Shown here in pieces: positions 33,746-43,129 of a stretch of DNA of 64,000 nt. Position 1 is the first letter of the stretch. The number at the start of each line of letters is the position of its first letter. Location: NCBI GenBank assembly GCA_040752025.1, contig JBFMFR010000006.1, positions 1-64,000 on the forward strand, written 5' to 3'. A program made the position numbers and the translations under genes. The notes below the pieces were generated by a model. It saw nothing but the letters and a program-made list of their open reading frames with translations. It was not told where the DNA came from and made no database searches. This stretch comes from JBFMFR01 sp040752025 (lineage in GTDB: Bacteria; Chloroflexota; Anaerolineae; Anaerolineales; UBA4823).

Positions 33746-36700
33746 TTAACTGATCGCAAAAACCTGGACCGCATTGCCTACTTGCAAAAACACCAACACT
33801 GTTCTGGCAACCTGGCCAGACTGATCGGCGAAGGCCTGGGCGTATCGCTGCACCTGCTGGTCGTAAGCCTGGCTGCGGATGAGTTCCCGCGCTTCAGCCT
33901 CCGAGCGCACCGCGTCTGTTTTGAAATCGGCAATGACCCAGCCAGTGCTCGTCTGGTACAACAAATCGATGATCCCAGGGCCGGCCGCGGAAACGTAAGG
34001 CACTTCGTGATAGCGCCGGGCGCTTTCGATCTCGGCGCACAAAGGATGCGCCCGAAATCGCTCCAATAAGCGCCGCACCTCGTGAAGCGTAGCGCGCATT
34101 TCGGCCGGGTCGGTCAGGCCCGCCTCCAGGGCAAAGGGACGGATAAAGTCATCGAAGCGCTCATCCGGGAAACGCCAGTAACGCAGCGCCTCGTGCACCA
34201 GCTTACCAACCACCCAGGCCGGCCCAACCGCGCGCTTGCTCTTGGGAACCACTCGCCAGACTCGCTGCGGCGGGTCGGCCTCCCGGCTGCGAATTTTGTC
34301 ATCGGCGGCTTTGAGGGGCGGCGGCAGCAAAGGCGCCACCAAATCGGGCCAGGCAGCATCAGAGCGGGGGATTTCGAGCAATTCAGGCATAACCGGCGAC
34401 TCCAGGCTATCTTGTTCAGCGCCTGGTTCGGATGGATAGAGCGTGCATGCGATGGCATCCGCGCTTTCTACCAAGTCGAATTTCAGAGCATGGGGAAAAG
34501 CCAGGTTCTCATCCACAGAGATTTCCCCCAGGCCAATCACATCCCCCAGCCGTTTCAGCCAGCCTTTCAAACCAGGCGCGCTCGACTTCAGCAGCTTAGC
34601 GTGCCCGTTGATCAAGAGCTTTTCTTTGGCGCGCGTGCAGGCCACGTACAACAGTCGCCGATCTTCTGCATCTTCCTTGTCCGCATCCTCCAGACTCGCC
34701 AGTTGCCAGACAACTGCATGCTGCTCGCTGGCAGCATCACGCACATCGATCAACAAATTTCCATTGCCATCCAGGAGAGTCTTCCCCAGGCCGCCACGAT
34801 GTTCATAAGCTGCATCAGCAATCACAACCAGCGGGAATTCCAATCCTTTGGCCTTGTGCACCGACATCAACTGCACCGCACCGCCTGCTTCCACCGGGGC
34901 CTCGCCCTCGCGCAGCCCGACATCCCGCAGCGTCTGCACGTAATTCAGGAAATCGCCCACGCCTACCAGGCGGCTGCGATGGGCATCGGCCAACAGCTTG
35001 TCCACGTTGCGGCGCATGCGAGCGCCCTCCGGAACCGAAGCCAAGATAGCCCGGTAGCCAGTGGAATCGAGGTAACGCTTGAGCACGTCAGCCACAGTTG
35101 AGCGTCCGGAAAGCGTATGCAGGTCGTTGATAATCCGGTAGGCGCGCACTGCTGACGCAAGCGTAGACCCGCGCAGAGATTCCCACAAGGGCTGTTTGCC
35201 TAATGCATCACCCGAGTAACGCAAACGATAGAGACTCGCGTCGGTCATACCAATCCCTGGCGAACGCAGCAGCCCCGCCAGGGCCAGGTTGTCGCCCGGA
35301 TTGGCGATGGCCGCCAGGGCGTTGAGCAAATCGCGTATCTCAGGGCGGTCGTAAAAACCACGCCCGGCAATCGTGACGAAAGGAATGCCGGCGCGCTCCA
35401 GGGCCATCTCGTAGGCTGCATAAGCCGTAGAAGATCGAAACAGAAGCGCCATCTGGCCCCAATCGAACCCCTCTTCGTTGCGCAGTTCCCCAAGCCTGCA
35501 AGCCAACGCCGCCGCCGAAACTGCACGCCCGCTTTCAGCGTCCTCCCCTAAGCCGATCAGAAGCTCAACGTAAGGTGGACAGGCCATCTCGGGTGATTGG
35601 CGATAGGCGCTCAACGGCGCAAAGGCAACCTGGTATGGCCGGCTTACCTCGGCCTCTGCGCCTAAAACTGGGGCCAACAGCGCGTTTAGCGCGTTGAGCA
35701 GGGGTCTATGTGCCCGAAAAGTCAGGTCCAGGTCGAGATGTAAGCCGCCAGCCTCGCGAATATCCTTTTGCACTTGGCGAAAAACCGCCACGTCTGCCCC
35801 ACGGAACTTATAAATGCTTTGTTTTGCATCGCCCACCACAAACAAGTCAGAAGTCTGGGTGGAAATATCTGCCGGGTCGAAACCTACCAATGCATATACG
35901 ATTTGGCGTTGGCGTTCGTTCGTATCCTGAAACTCGTCCACCAGCACCGCCCGCGTCTCGCTTTGCCAGCGAGCGCGCACGTCGGCAGAGGTGGTGAGCA
36001 AGCGAGCAGTAAGCTTCTCCAGATCGTCGAAATCGAGCGCCTGCTGCTCGTCTTTCATACGCTGATACTCATGGAGCGCACGATCGTACAGCAAATGTAC
36101 GCCAGGCAGCGCCTGCGCCATGTGCGCATCCAGCGCCCAACAACTTTTCTCAGCCAAAGTCTTCAAATTGTCGTCGTAAACTTGACGCAAAACTGTCATT
36201 GCCTGACGGACTGCCTCGAGGTCATCGGCAGCCCAGTTGCCTTTGCGCCCCAGTGTGGAAGTCGCCTTGCGCAAGGTAACCAAACCTGCCAGAAAACCAT
36301 CCCAATCCTTACTGCCGCCGGCCTGTTGTACATCGGCCCAATGGGCCAGCACATCAACGCGGGCCATTTCCAGTTTATCGTCTGGAGCAGGCGATTTGAG
36401 CGCTTCCAGAGTCGCCAGTGCATTGAGCCAACCAGAAGAATCCAACCATTGAGCGCAATAAGCCTCCAGCTTCCCTCCCCATTCAGTCAGCAAGTCTGGC
36501 GCAGGGTTGATGCCCAGCAGGTCAGGGCGCGCGCCTAGCAGCGCAGTCAGTATCCGTCTCAACTCGTTCTCTTTGAACACAGCGAACAGGCCTGCTGCAT
36601 GGGCATCGCCAGCCGCCCAGGCCAACGCCAGAGCGACTGCCTCCGCCTGGTAAGCGGCTGCCAGGCCCTCCTCGAGGACTGTAAACCCCGGGTCGATACC

Positions 36701-37063
36701 CGCCTCTGCCGGGTGAGCGCGCAAAATTTCTGCGCACAGCCCGTGGATGGTGCCGATGCGCGCCGCGTCGACCTGCTGCGCCGCCAACTCAGCGCTGGCT
36801 GCATCTGGCTCGCCAGCCGCTGGCAAACGCCCCAAAGCCTGGCGTATGCGGTTGCGCATTTCCCGCGCCGCCTTGTCGGTAAACGTAATCGCAATCAACG
36901 AGCGGATGGGATACCCCTGCTCGAGCAAATGCAGGTAGCGCCCCACCAGCGACAACGTTTTCCCGGAGCCCGCTCCAGCCGTGACTGCAATCGCAGCACG
37001 CGAAGCAGTCGCAGCTTGTTCCTGGCGACCCTTGAATGAAAACTGATCCAGAAGTGAGGACAT
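33746..37063 (-). CDS. AddA-like UvrD-family helicase/nuclease
   Basis: A 1105-residue helicase-nuclease. Walker A is TAGAGSGKTLSL, Walker B LVDEFQDTN, motif III DAKQSIYKFRGADV, motif V SVHKAKGLEFPLV, and motif VI RLLYVACTRAKEKL. The C-terminal PD-(D/E)XK nuclease shows GIIDLLY and VIADFKTD. With the upstream AddB-like protein it should form an AddAB/RexAB-type end-processing complex for double-strand-break repair and foreign-DNA degradation. The start MSSLLDQFSF at 37063 follows the AddB stop; an ATG at 37102 would overlap it. Confidence 0.9.
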   Translation of the reverse strand: MSSLLDQFSFKGRQEQAATASRAAIAVTAGAGSGKTLSLVGRYLHLLEQGYPIRSLIAITFTDKAAREMRNRIRQALGRLPAAGEPDAASAELAAQQVDAARIGTIHGLCAEILRAHPAEAGIDPGFTVLEEGLAAAYQAEAVALALAWAAGDAHAAGLFAVFKENELRRILTALLGARPDLLGINPAPDLLTEWGGKLEAYCAQWLDSSGWLNALATLEALKSPAPDDKLEMARVDVLAHWADVQQAGGSKDWDGFLAGLVTLRKATSTLGRKGNWAADDLEAVRQAMTVLRQVYDDNLKTLAEKSCWALDAHMAQALPGVHLLYDRALHEYQRMKDEQQALDFDDLEKLTARLLTTSADVRARWQSETRAVLVDEFQDTNERQRQIVYALVGFDPADISTQTSDLFVVGDAKQSIYKFRGADVAVFRQVQKDIREAGGLHLDLDLTFRAHRPLLNALNALLAPVLGAEAEVSRPYQVAFAPLSAYRQSPEMACPPYVELLIGLGEDAESGRAVSAAALACRLGELRNEEGFDWGQMALLFRSSTAYAAYEMALERAGIPFVTIAGRGFYDRPEIRDLLNALAAIANPGDNLALAGLLRSPGIGMTDASLYRLRYSGDALGKQPLWESLRGSTLASAVRAYRIINDLHTLSGRSTVADVLKRYLDSTGYRAILASVPEGARMRRNVDKLLADAHRSRLVGVGDFLNYVQTLRDVGLREGEAPVEAGGAVQLMSVHKAKGLEFPLVVIADAAYEHRGGLGKTLLDGNGNLLIDVRDAASEQHAVVWQLASLEDADKEDAEDRRLLYVACTRAKEKLLINGHAKLLKSSAPGLKGWLKRLGDVIGLGEISVDENLAFPHALKFDLVESADAIACTLYPSEPGAEQDSLESPVMPELLEIPRSDAAWPDLVAPLLPPPLKAADDKIRSREADPPQRVWRVVPKSKRAVGPAWVVGKLVHEALRYWRFPDERFDDFIRPFALEAGLTDPAEMRATLHEVRRLLERFRAHPLCAEIESARRYHEVPYVSAAGPGIIDLLYQTSTGWVIADFKTDAVRSEAEARELIRSQAYDQQVQRYAQAFADQSGQVARTVLVFLQVGNAVQVFAIS

Positions 37064-37071
37064 TCGGCCTG

Positions 37072-40000
37072 TCAATAGCCTTTCGAGCGATAACGCCAGC
37101 AAAAATTGCTCGCTGGGCAGTAAGAAGGGCAGCCGCCCGAAGGCGGGCGCGGCTGAAAGCGCCCGGCGCGGATGTTGGTCACGTGGCGGGCGATGTGCGC
37201 CACCGCAGTCTCAAAAGCAGCCTGCACCCCGCCTTCGTAATTCTCCAGTTTCAGCCGGCTGGCTTCAGCGCGCTGGATGTGCCAGTAAAAGCCGTTCGAG
37301 ATATCGCCCAGGCCCAGGGCTTCGCGCGCTGCCAGGGCGTAGATCGGCAGTTGCAAGCGCCGCCCCTCGGCCAGATCCGTGGCGCTAATCGGCGAACCGC
37401 CAGCCTTGTAATCCACCACGCGCAAACGGCCATCCGCCCCTGCATCGATCCGGTCTATGTAGCCATGTAAACGGATATCGCCCAACTCCGTATGCAGCAC
37501 CAGAGGGGGCTTCCCCAGGCCAAAACGTTCTTCGAAATAGCGCGGGGTGTATCCGGCCGAGGCATTTGCCAGAGCGACGATAGTTTGTCGCAGCAAAGTT
37601 TCCAGTTCCTTCTGCTGCAAGACCCACAGTGGCGTAGGGCGAAAGCCATAATCAGCCGGCGCACTGACAAAAACCGAACGCGCCACCTCGGGCAAGCGCT
37701 CCAGGCACTCTTCCAGATTCGCCGGGTCCGTTGCCTGACGATAGGTATTTTCCAGGATCTGGTGAAGCATCGAACCCAGGATGCGCACATCGTAGCCATC
37801 TTCAGGCGGGATAAGGGGCTCCAGTTCCAGGGCATACGCTACGTAGAAGCAAAAGGGGCAGGTGCCATAAGTTTCCAGGCGGCTGGCGCTCCAACCATGT
37901 GCAGGGCCATAACGTGTCTCCAGAGACTCGGCCAGGTCCGGCGCGTCACCTTCGTATTCGCCGTCGGCTGTGCGTTCCAGACGGGAGCGCAGCACCGTCG
38001 CTCCGCGCGCAAGGTGTGCATCGAAAGACTTGGCCGATTGGATGAACTCGATTTCAGAAGCCGTTTCCTCGACTGGCACTGGTTCCTCAGGGCGCGCCCG
38101 TTGGACTACTGGATGATCGACCAGGCGCAAAACTTCCTGCCAATAAGGCGATGGCTCCCAGGAGTGCCCATCTTCGGCCAGGTAAGGGCGAGTGAGCAGC
38201 AAACGTTGGCATGGGCGAGTGACAGCCTGATAGAAAAACGAGGCCTCGTCATTGCGCAGCCTGGATTCGACTGGCACACCGCGTTCACGCAGAATAGCCC
38301 GATCGTTCTCCCACAGGATCACGTCTTCGCGCTCGACCTGGGGGAATTGGCCTTCCGAAAGCCCCAACAGAGCAACTGCATCAAAGGATAGCCCGCGTCC
38401 ATCCAGCACCGAGGTTACCAATACCCCTGCGTCAGGCGAGAAACGATACGCAGCCGCTTTGATCACGGCTCGCAAATCGACGATAAATGACGCGTAGTCC
38501 GAACCGGATTTACCCAAAGTGGCTTCGGCCAGCACCAACCCGCGCAGCGCGTCCTTGAATGTCCGCAGCGCAGCGACATCACGCTCGGCCGTGGCGGGGT
38601 TCTGGCGGACACACGCCAACACCCTCAACGAGGCATCATCGATTGGGTCAAGCGGCGAAAATCGAGAGGCCAACGCCGGGTCGTCCCCGATCAAGTCCTC
38701 GATAAAAGCCACGTAAGCGCGCACGCTGCTTTCTGCAGGAAGACTCAAGCGCTCGACAAAACTTTCGAATCTGGCGCGCAAGGCCTGGCACTCATCTGGC
38801 GAAAGGCTGGCTGCGTGCGCTTCCTCATCCAAAACCACCTCGTCAGACTTATTCTGCTTTTCCAACAGGTCGAAGGCTTCGTTCCAATGCGCTAACCCGG
38901 CTACCACGCACCCCTGGCGGGATGCCAGGTCCAGCCTGTCTGCATCTTCACCAGTCAACCCAACCACTGACCAATCAAAATAAGGGCTGCGCCAGGCATC
39001 AATCACATGGCGGCGCGCCCAATCGCTGGCTGGCAATTCCAGCAGAGCCAGGAGTGCTGCAACTGCCGGGTTTTCGATCAAAGGCAGCCCAGAAGCAGTG
39101 CGCACAGGCAGGCCGAACTCGGCTGCGATCTCCTCAATCAAAGGGCGGTAAGTCTCGATATCGCGCCCCAGGATCGCCACATCCGATAACTGCAACTTGT
39201 CTCGCACCAGGCGAGCTTTGACCCAACGCAGCGCCGCCCGGGCCTCATCGGCTTGTGTCTGCGCTTCGATAAACTCAATTGCCTGCGGCGGACACTTACC
39301 TGGTGCTGCATGTTCGAACAGGTGCTCTTCAAGACAGGCAAGCGCCGGAGCACGCCTGGGATTGCCGGGCGACGGCAGCCGTTCGGGTTGCAGGTGCAGC
39401 ATACTGGTGAGCAAATCCCTGGCGCGCCGAAAACGATTATGCGCCGGGCGAAGGCGGTCTACTTCGCCCGTAAACGTGATCAGGGTTTCCTGGGCGCGTT
39501 CGACCAGCCTCGCCAACACCCCTAACTGTGTAGGGTTGAACTCGTCAAAGCCATCCACTACCAGGAGGCGCAACTCCCGGCCCAGGTGTAGATTTTCTTC
39601 CAATGCAATTGCCGCCAACCATCCCTGGCCCTCGGCATCTGCCCAATTCTCGAGGCGCAGCCATTCCTGGTAAGCAGTGTAAACCGCAGAGAGTTCTTCC
39701 AGGCGCGGGCCGAGTCCCTTGGCGGCAGTTGCAAAATCATCAGGAAATACCTTGGCCTGCTTGAGTTCCTGAAAAGTATTGCGCAAAGCCGCGACAAACC
39801 CGGGCCGAGCGCGCAGCGCGGCATAATGCCTCATCTCCCCTCGGTCGCACATCGCATCCACGATCGAGCGCAGCAATCGGACTTGAACGGGCTCGAACAA
39901 CCTCGGCAATGGCCGCCCCGCGCCCGCCAGCAGTTGGGCATACAAGGCGTGAAAGGTCATAAATTCCGCCCCAAGAGCGCCTCCAGCCGATGCCAGGCGG

Positions 40001-40146
40001 CGGCGGAACTCCGCCACCTGCAACTGGTTAGGTAAGATGACCACCACGGAAGCCAGTGGCTCAGTCGTTAGTAAAGCGCGCACACGTTCGACTGCGTGAC
40101 GAGTCTTTCCAAAACCAGCCGGCGCGATCCAAAAGGACGTAACCAC
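37072..40146 (-). CDS. AddB-like nuclease with Fe-S cluster
   Basis: A 1024-residue protein. A degenerate helicase N-terminus retains WIAPAGFGKTR (Walker A-like). The C-terminus is a RecB-type nuclease with GYIDRID and VVDYKAG as the metal and catalytic residues. Cysteines in GTCPFC and the terminal GCPSYCPASNFCW match the [4Fe-4S] staple of AddB nucleases. It partners the AddA-like protein encoded just downstream. GTG start at 40146; no strong ribosome site is visible. Confidence 0.85.
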   Translation of the reverse strand: MVTSFWIAPAGFGKTRHAVERVRALLTTEPLASVVVILPNQLQVAEFRRRLASAGGALGAEFMTFHALYAQLLAGAGRPLPRLFEPVQVRLLRSIVDAMCDRGEMRHYAALRARPGFVAALRNTFQELKQAKVFPDDFATAAKGLGPRLEELSAVYTAYQEWLRLENWADAEGQGWLAAIALEENLHLGRELRLLVVDGFDEFNPTQLGVLARLVERAQETLITFTGEVDRLRPAHNRFRRARDLLTSMLHLQPERLPSPGNPRRAPALACLEEHLFEHAAPGKCPPQAIEFIEAQTQADEARAALRWVKARLVRDKLQLSDVAILGRDIETYRPLIEEIAAEFGLPVRTASGLPLIENPAVAALLALLELPASDWARRHVIDAWRSPYFDWSVVGLTGEDADRLDLASRQGCVVAGLAHWNEAFDLLEKQNKSDEVVLDEEAHAASLSPDECQALRARFESFVERLSLPAESSVRAYVAFIEDLIGDDPALASRFSPLDPIDDASLRVLACVRQNPATAERDVAALRTFKDALRGLVLAEATLGKSGSDYASFIVDLRAVIKAAAYRFSPDAGVLVTSVLDGRGLSFDAVALLGLSEGQFPQVEREDVILWENDRAILRERGVPVESRLRNDEASFFYQAVTRPCQRLLLTRPYLAEDGHSWEPSPYWQEVLRLVDHPVVQRARPEEPVPVEETASEIEFIQSAKSFDAHLARGATVLRSRLERTADGEYEGDAPDLAESLETRYGPAHGWSASRLETYGTCPFCFYVAYALELEPLIPPEDGYDVRILGSMLHQILENTYRQATDPANLEECLERLPEVARSVFVSAPADYGFRPTPLWVLQQKELETLLRQTIVALANASAGYTPRYFEERFGLGKPPLVLHTELGDIRLHGYIDRIDAGADGRLRVVDYKAGGSPISATDLAEGRRLQLPIYALAAREALGLGDISNGFYWHIQRAEASRLKLENYEGGVQAAFETAVAHIARHVTNIRAGRFQPRPPSGGCPSYCPASNFCWRYRSKGY

Positions 40147-40189
40147 GATGCGCAGCAGACCACCAGCCCAGGGCGCCTCGAGCCAGGCG

Positions 40190-43027
40190 CTACAACCCTA
40201 TTTTCACCACTTGCTGCCGACTCAGCTCTACCAACGCTCGCACAGCTTCCACCAACGTTTCAGCCGTTCTGGTTGAGGGCGGCGGGGTAGTCTCTGCCTC
40301 CCCCGCCGGGGCGGTCAGCTCCCGAACACGCGCCAGGCGCATGGCCAGTTCGTCAGGCAAGTGCCCTGGCTCCACCAAGTCAGATTGGATCAGGCGCGCA
40401 GCGGGCAGGTCGGCGGATGGCTCGAAATCGCGGTGCAGCGCCAATAGGGACGACAATCCCCAGCCAAGCGACTCTCGAATTGGGCGCAGCACTTCCTCCG
40501 GGAATCCGCCTTTTAGCACCACCTCCGCCAGAGACAGGCGTTTCTCGGCAAAATCCAGGCCTTCTTGAGCCTTCTTACGGCGCACATCCAGGATGCGCAG
40601 ATCGCCTGGGCCAGCGGCCGAGGGTAAAGCCGTAGACCGATAAACTTCTTCCTCCGTTCCCTGCGCAGCCGGGATCGCCAGGGCTGGCAAAAAGGCTGCC
40701 AGCGCGTTGTAGCCCTCTGAATCCATAAGGTGCAAAACTGGCTTATCAGCAATATAATGCTCCGAAAGCACTGCTTCGATCAATGGGCGCAGTTCTGAGG
40801 GCGCGCCTGTCACCACAACCAGGATGCCCTCTCCCATCGGCGCCTTGCGCACGAGCAGGACCTGGCCGTGCAACCGGTCTAGCAGCAAATCGGCAAAGCC
40901 TTTTAATGTGGGCGCGGGAGCCATCACTTCCACCGCTTCCGCCGTCACAGGTGCAAGCTCCAGCTCTACCTCGGCCGGCTTTTTCAACAGCTCGCCAAGT
41001 TGCTGGAGCAGGCTCTGCCCGGTATCCTCGAACTTGATTGCGCTCGGCGCTTCTTCGCCGCCAAAAACACCGGCAAACACGTTCCGCTTGGCCGCCAGCG
41101 TATCCAACATGCGTTCCTCAATCGTGTCTTTGGCGATCAGATTGACCACCTGCACCGAATAAGGCTGTCCATGCCGGTGGGCGCGAGCAATGCGCTGTTC
41201 CAACACCGCCGGGTTCCAGGGCAAATCCAGGTTGACCACCAAACTGGCAGCCTGCAAGTTCAGCCCCACGCCGCCAGCATCCGTAGAAAGGAAAACTCGG
41301 CAGTTTGGATCATCAAAAAACTGTTCGATCAGCGCCCCGCGCTTATTCGAAGGCACATCGCCGGTCAATTTCACATATCCTAAGCCGACTCGCTTGATGA
41401 TCGGCTCGGTGAGTTCCAACATTCCTGACCACTGGCTAAAAACTACTGCTTTATGCCCATTCGATGCGATCTCATCGTGAAGAATCTGGCCCAACTCCGT
41501 CAATTTAGGGCCAGTTTTTTCGTGATCTTTCGGAGGAATCTCTTTATCGTGTAAAGCCAGCGCATTGCAGACAATACGCATCTTGACCAGGCACATCATC
41601 AGGATATCGCGCTCTTTGGGCGTAAGCGGCATACGCCGTGCCTTGGCCACCAATCGAGCTACAGTTTCCTTGAACTCATCGTACGCCTTCCACTGCTGCG
41701 GCGTCATCTCTACGAAGAAATTATTATCCACGCGCTCCGGCAGATCAGTGAGCACTTCTGAGCGCGTGCGGCGCAGCACATAAGGTGCAATCGTGGCGCG
41801 CAATTCATCCAGGTTCTTATAGCCCAACACTTTGTAACTGCCGCTCGCGCGCTGTTCCAACTCATAAAAGCGGTCGTTGAAATTCCACAATGGGCCAAGA
41901 ATGCGCGGGTCCAGGAATTGGAAAATGCTGTAAAGTTCGTCGATGCGATTCTCGAGCGGAGTGCCGGTCAGCACAAAAGCGTAGCGGCTGCGCAGTTGCT
42001 TGACAGTTTGAGCCGTCTTGGTGCGCCAGTTCTTGATCCGCTGCGCCTCATCCAGGATGATCAAATCCGGATTCAGGCGCTGCAACTGTTCCAGGTCGCG
42101 CCGCACCAGTTCGTAGTTGAGCACCTTGAAGAAGGAAGCCTCCGCATACTGGCTGCGCCGCTCCTTCAGGTTGCCTTCAACCACCACCACAGAGAGCGAA
42201 GTGAAGCGCCGGATCTCGCGCTCCCACTGATGCTTGAGCGAAGCCGGGCAAATAATCAAAGCGCACTGGATACCACGTAGTTCCTTGAGCAGCGCGGAAG
42301 CGGCAATCGCCTGCACAGTTTTGCCCAGGCCCATGTCATCGGCTAACATAGCGCGCCGGCCAAATGCCAGGTGCATCGCGCCCTGCTCCTGGTAAGGATA
42401 CAGGCGCGTCGAAAGCACATCAAAGGTACGATTCCCGGATTTCACCTGCTCCAGGAACCACGCCTTCTGGCGCTGGATTTCATCGCGATCTTGCAGTAAT
42501 TCCAGGTATTCACGAACCGCCTCGTGTACGCGCACGAGTGAGCGCTCACGCGGCGGCACCTTCTCAAGATGTCCCAATAATCCTGGCAGCACTTGCAGCG
42601 GAGAGCCAACCAGCGCACCGCCCGGGTCGAAGTAGCGCATAAGCAGGTCGCGCACCGCTGGGCGCTCAGGCAGCGGCTGGCTCACGCGTACGGTCACATC
42701 GACCCCATAATGCAGGTATATCTGCACGCCGCGCGGGCGCTCTTGCGCCATGGCCTGCAATTTATCCCCATACTCTTCTTTTAGATAGATCAGTACGCTC
42801 TCGATGTGTTTACAAGTCCCGATCAGATTGCTCTTGTAATCCGGACAGGTGCAGGAATTCTGCAATTCATCCAGAGAGCGAATTTCCACCCGGTACGCTC
42901 GCCCGGATATCGATTTTACATCGAACAGACTGAAAACCGGGTGATTCCCCTTGTTGGTGATTTTTGTAATTTCTTCCAGCGCCCGCTGCCGCCGGCGCTG
43001 GATTTGTTCCTGGATGTCCGTGGGCAT
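40190..43027 (-). CDS. SWIM zinc-finger SNF2-family helicase
   Basis: A 945-residue ATPase. A SWIM zinc finger (CTCPDYKSNLIGTCKH, about 35-55) precedes a Snf2 motor: Walker A DDMGLGKTVQA, Walker B ILDEAQRIKNW, motif V LSTDAGGVGLNLQ, and motif VI RIARAHRHGQ. The C-terminal 250 residues lack a recognised domain. Such proteins translocate on double-stranded DNA and displace bound proteins such as RNA polymerase. Its position directly before addB/addA suggests a shared role in DNA repair. An internal TATAAT promoter lies upstream at 43109-43104. Confidence 0.88.
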   Translation of the reverse strand: MPTDIQEQIQRRRQRALEEITKITNKGNHPVFSLFDVKSISGRAYRVEIRSLDELQNSCTCPDYKSNLIGTCKHIESVLIYLKEEYGDKLQAMAQERPRGVQIYLHYGVDVTVRVSQPLPERPAVRDLLMRYFDPGGALVGSPLQVLPGLLGHLEKVPPRERSLVRVHEAVREYLELLQDRDEIQRQKAWFLEQVKSGNRTFDVLSTRLYPYQEQGAMHLAFGRRAMLADDMGLGKTVQAIAASALLKELRGIQCALIICPASLKHQWEREIRRFTSLSVVVVEGNLKERRSQYAEASFFKVLNYELVRRDLEQLQRLNPDLIILDEAQRIKNWRTKTAQTVKQLRSRYAFVLTGTPLENRIDELYSIFQFLDPRILGPLWNFNDRFYELEQRASGSYKVLGYKNLDELRATIAPYVLRRTRSEVLTDLPERVDNNFFVEMTPQQWKAYDEFKETVARLVAKARRMPLTPKERDILMMCLVKMRIVCNALALHDKEIPPKDHEKTGPKLTELGQILHDEIASNGHKAVVFSQWSGMLELTEPIIKRVGLGYVKLTGDVPSNKRGALIEQFFDDPNCRVFLSTDAGGVGLNLQAASLVVNLDLPWNPAVLEQRIARAHRHGQPYSVQVVNLIAKDTIEERMLDTLAAKRNVFAGVFGGEEAPSAIKFEDTGQSLLQQLGELLKKPAEVELELAPVTAEAVEVMAPAPTLKGFADLLLDRLHGQVLLVRKAPMGEGILVVVTGAPSELRPLIEAVLSEHYIADKPVLHLMDSEGYNALAAFLPALAIPAAQGTEEEVYRSTALPSAAGPGDLRILDVRRKKAQEGLDFAEKRLSLAEVVLKGGFPEEVLRPIRESLGWGLSSLLALHRDFEPSADLPAARLIQSDLVEPGHLPDELAMRLARVRELTAPAGEAETTPPPSTRTAETLVEAVRALVELSRQQVVKIGL

Positions 43028-43103
43028 AAATGGATCTCTTTCTCTAAGGTGTTGCTTTTACAGCTACCCGCCATCACTTTTTGTGTAGGGTTCTGCACCA
43101 CCC

Positions 43104-43109
43104 ATTATA
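43104..43109 (-). promoter_or_regulatory. -10 box TATAAT for the SNF2-addB-addA genes
   Basis: A minus-strand TATAAT lies in the 102-bp gap between the RNA helicase gene and the SNF2 gene, 76 bases before the latter's ATG. No clear -35 box is seen. Confidence 0.45.
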
Positions 43110-43129
43110 CCCAGTTAAGAAATCAAAGT

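Noticed and set aside
33746..43027. SNF2-addB-addA as a known defence system such as BREX or DISARM
   Set aside because: No methyltransferase, PglZ, BrxL or phospholipase-D-type genes are present; AddAB-type repair explains two of the three genes.
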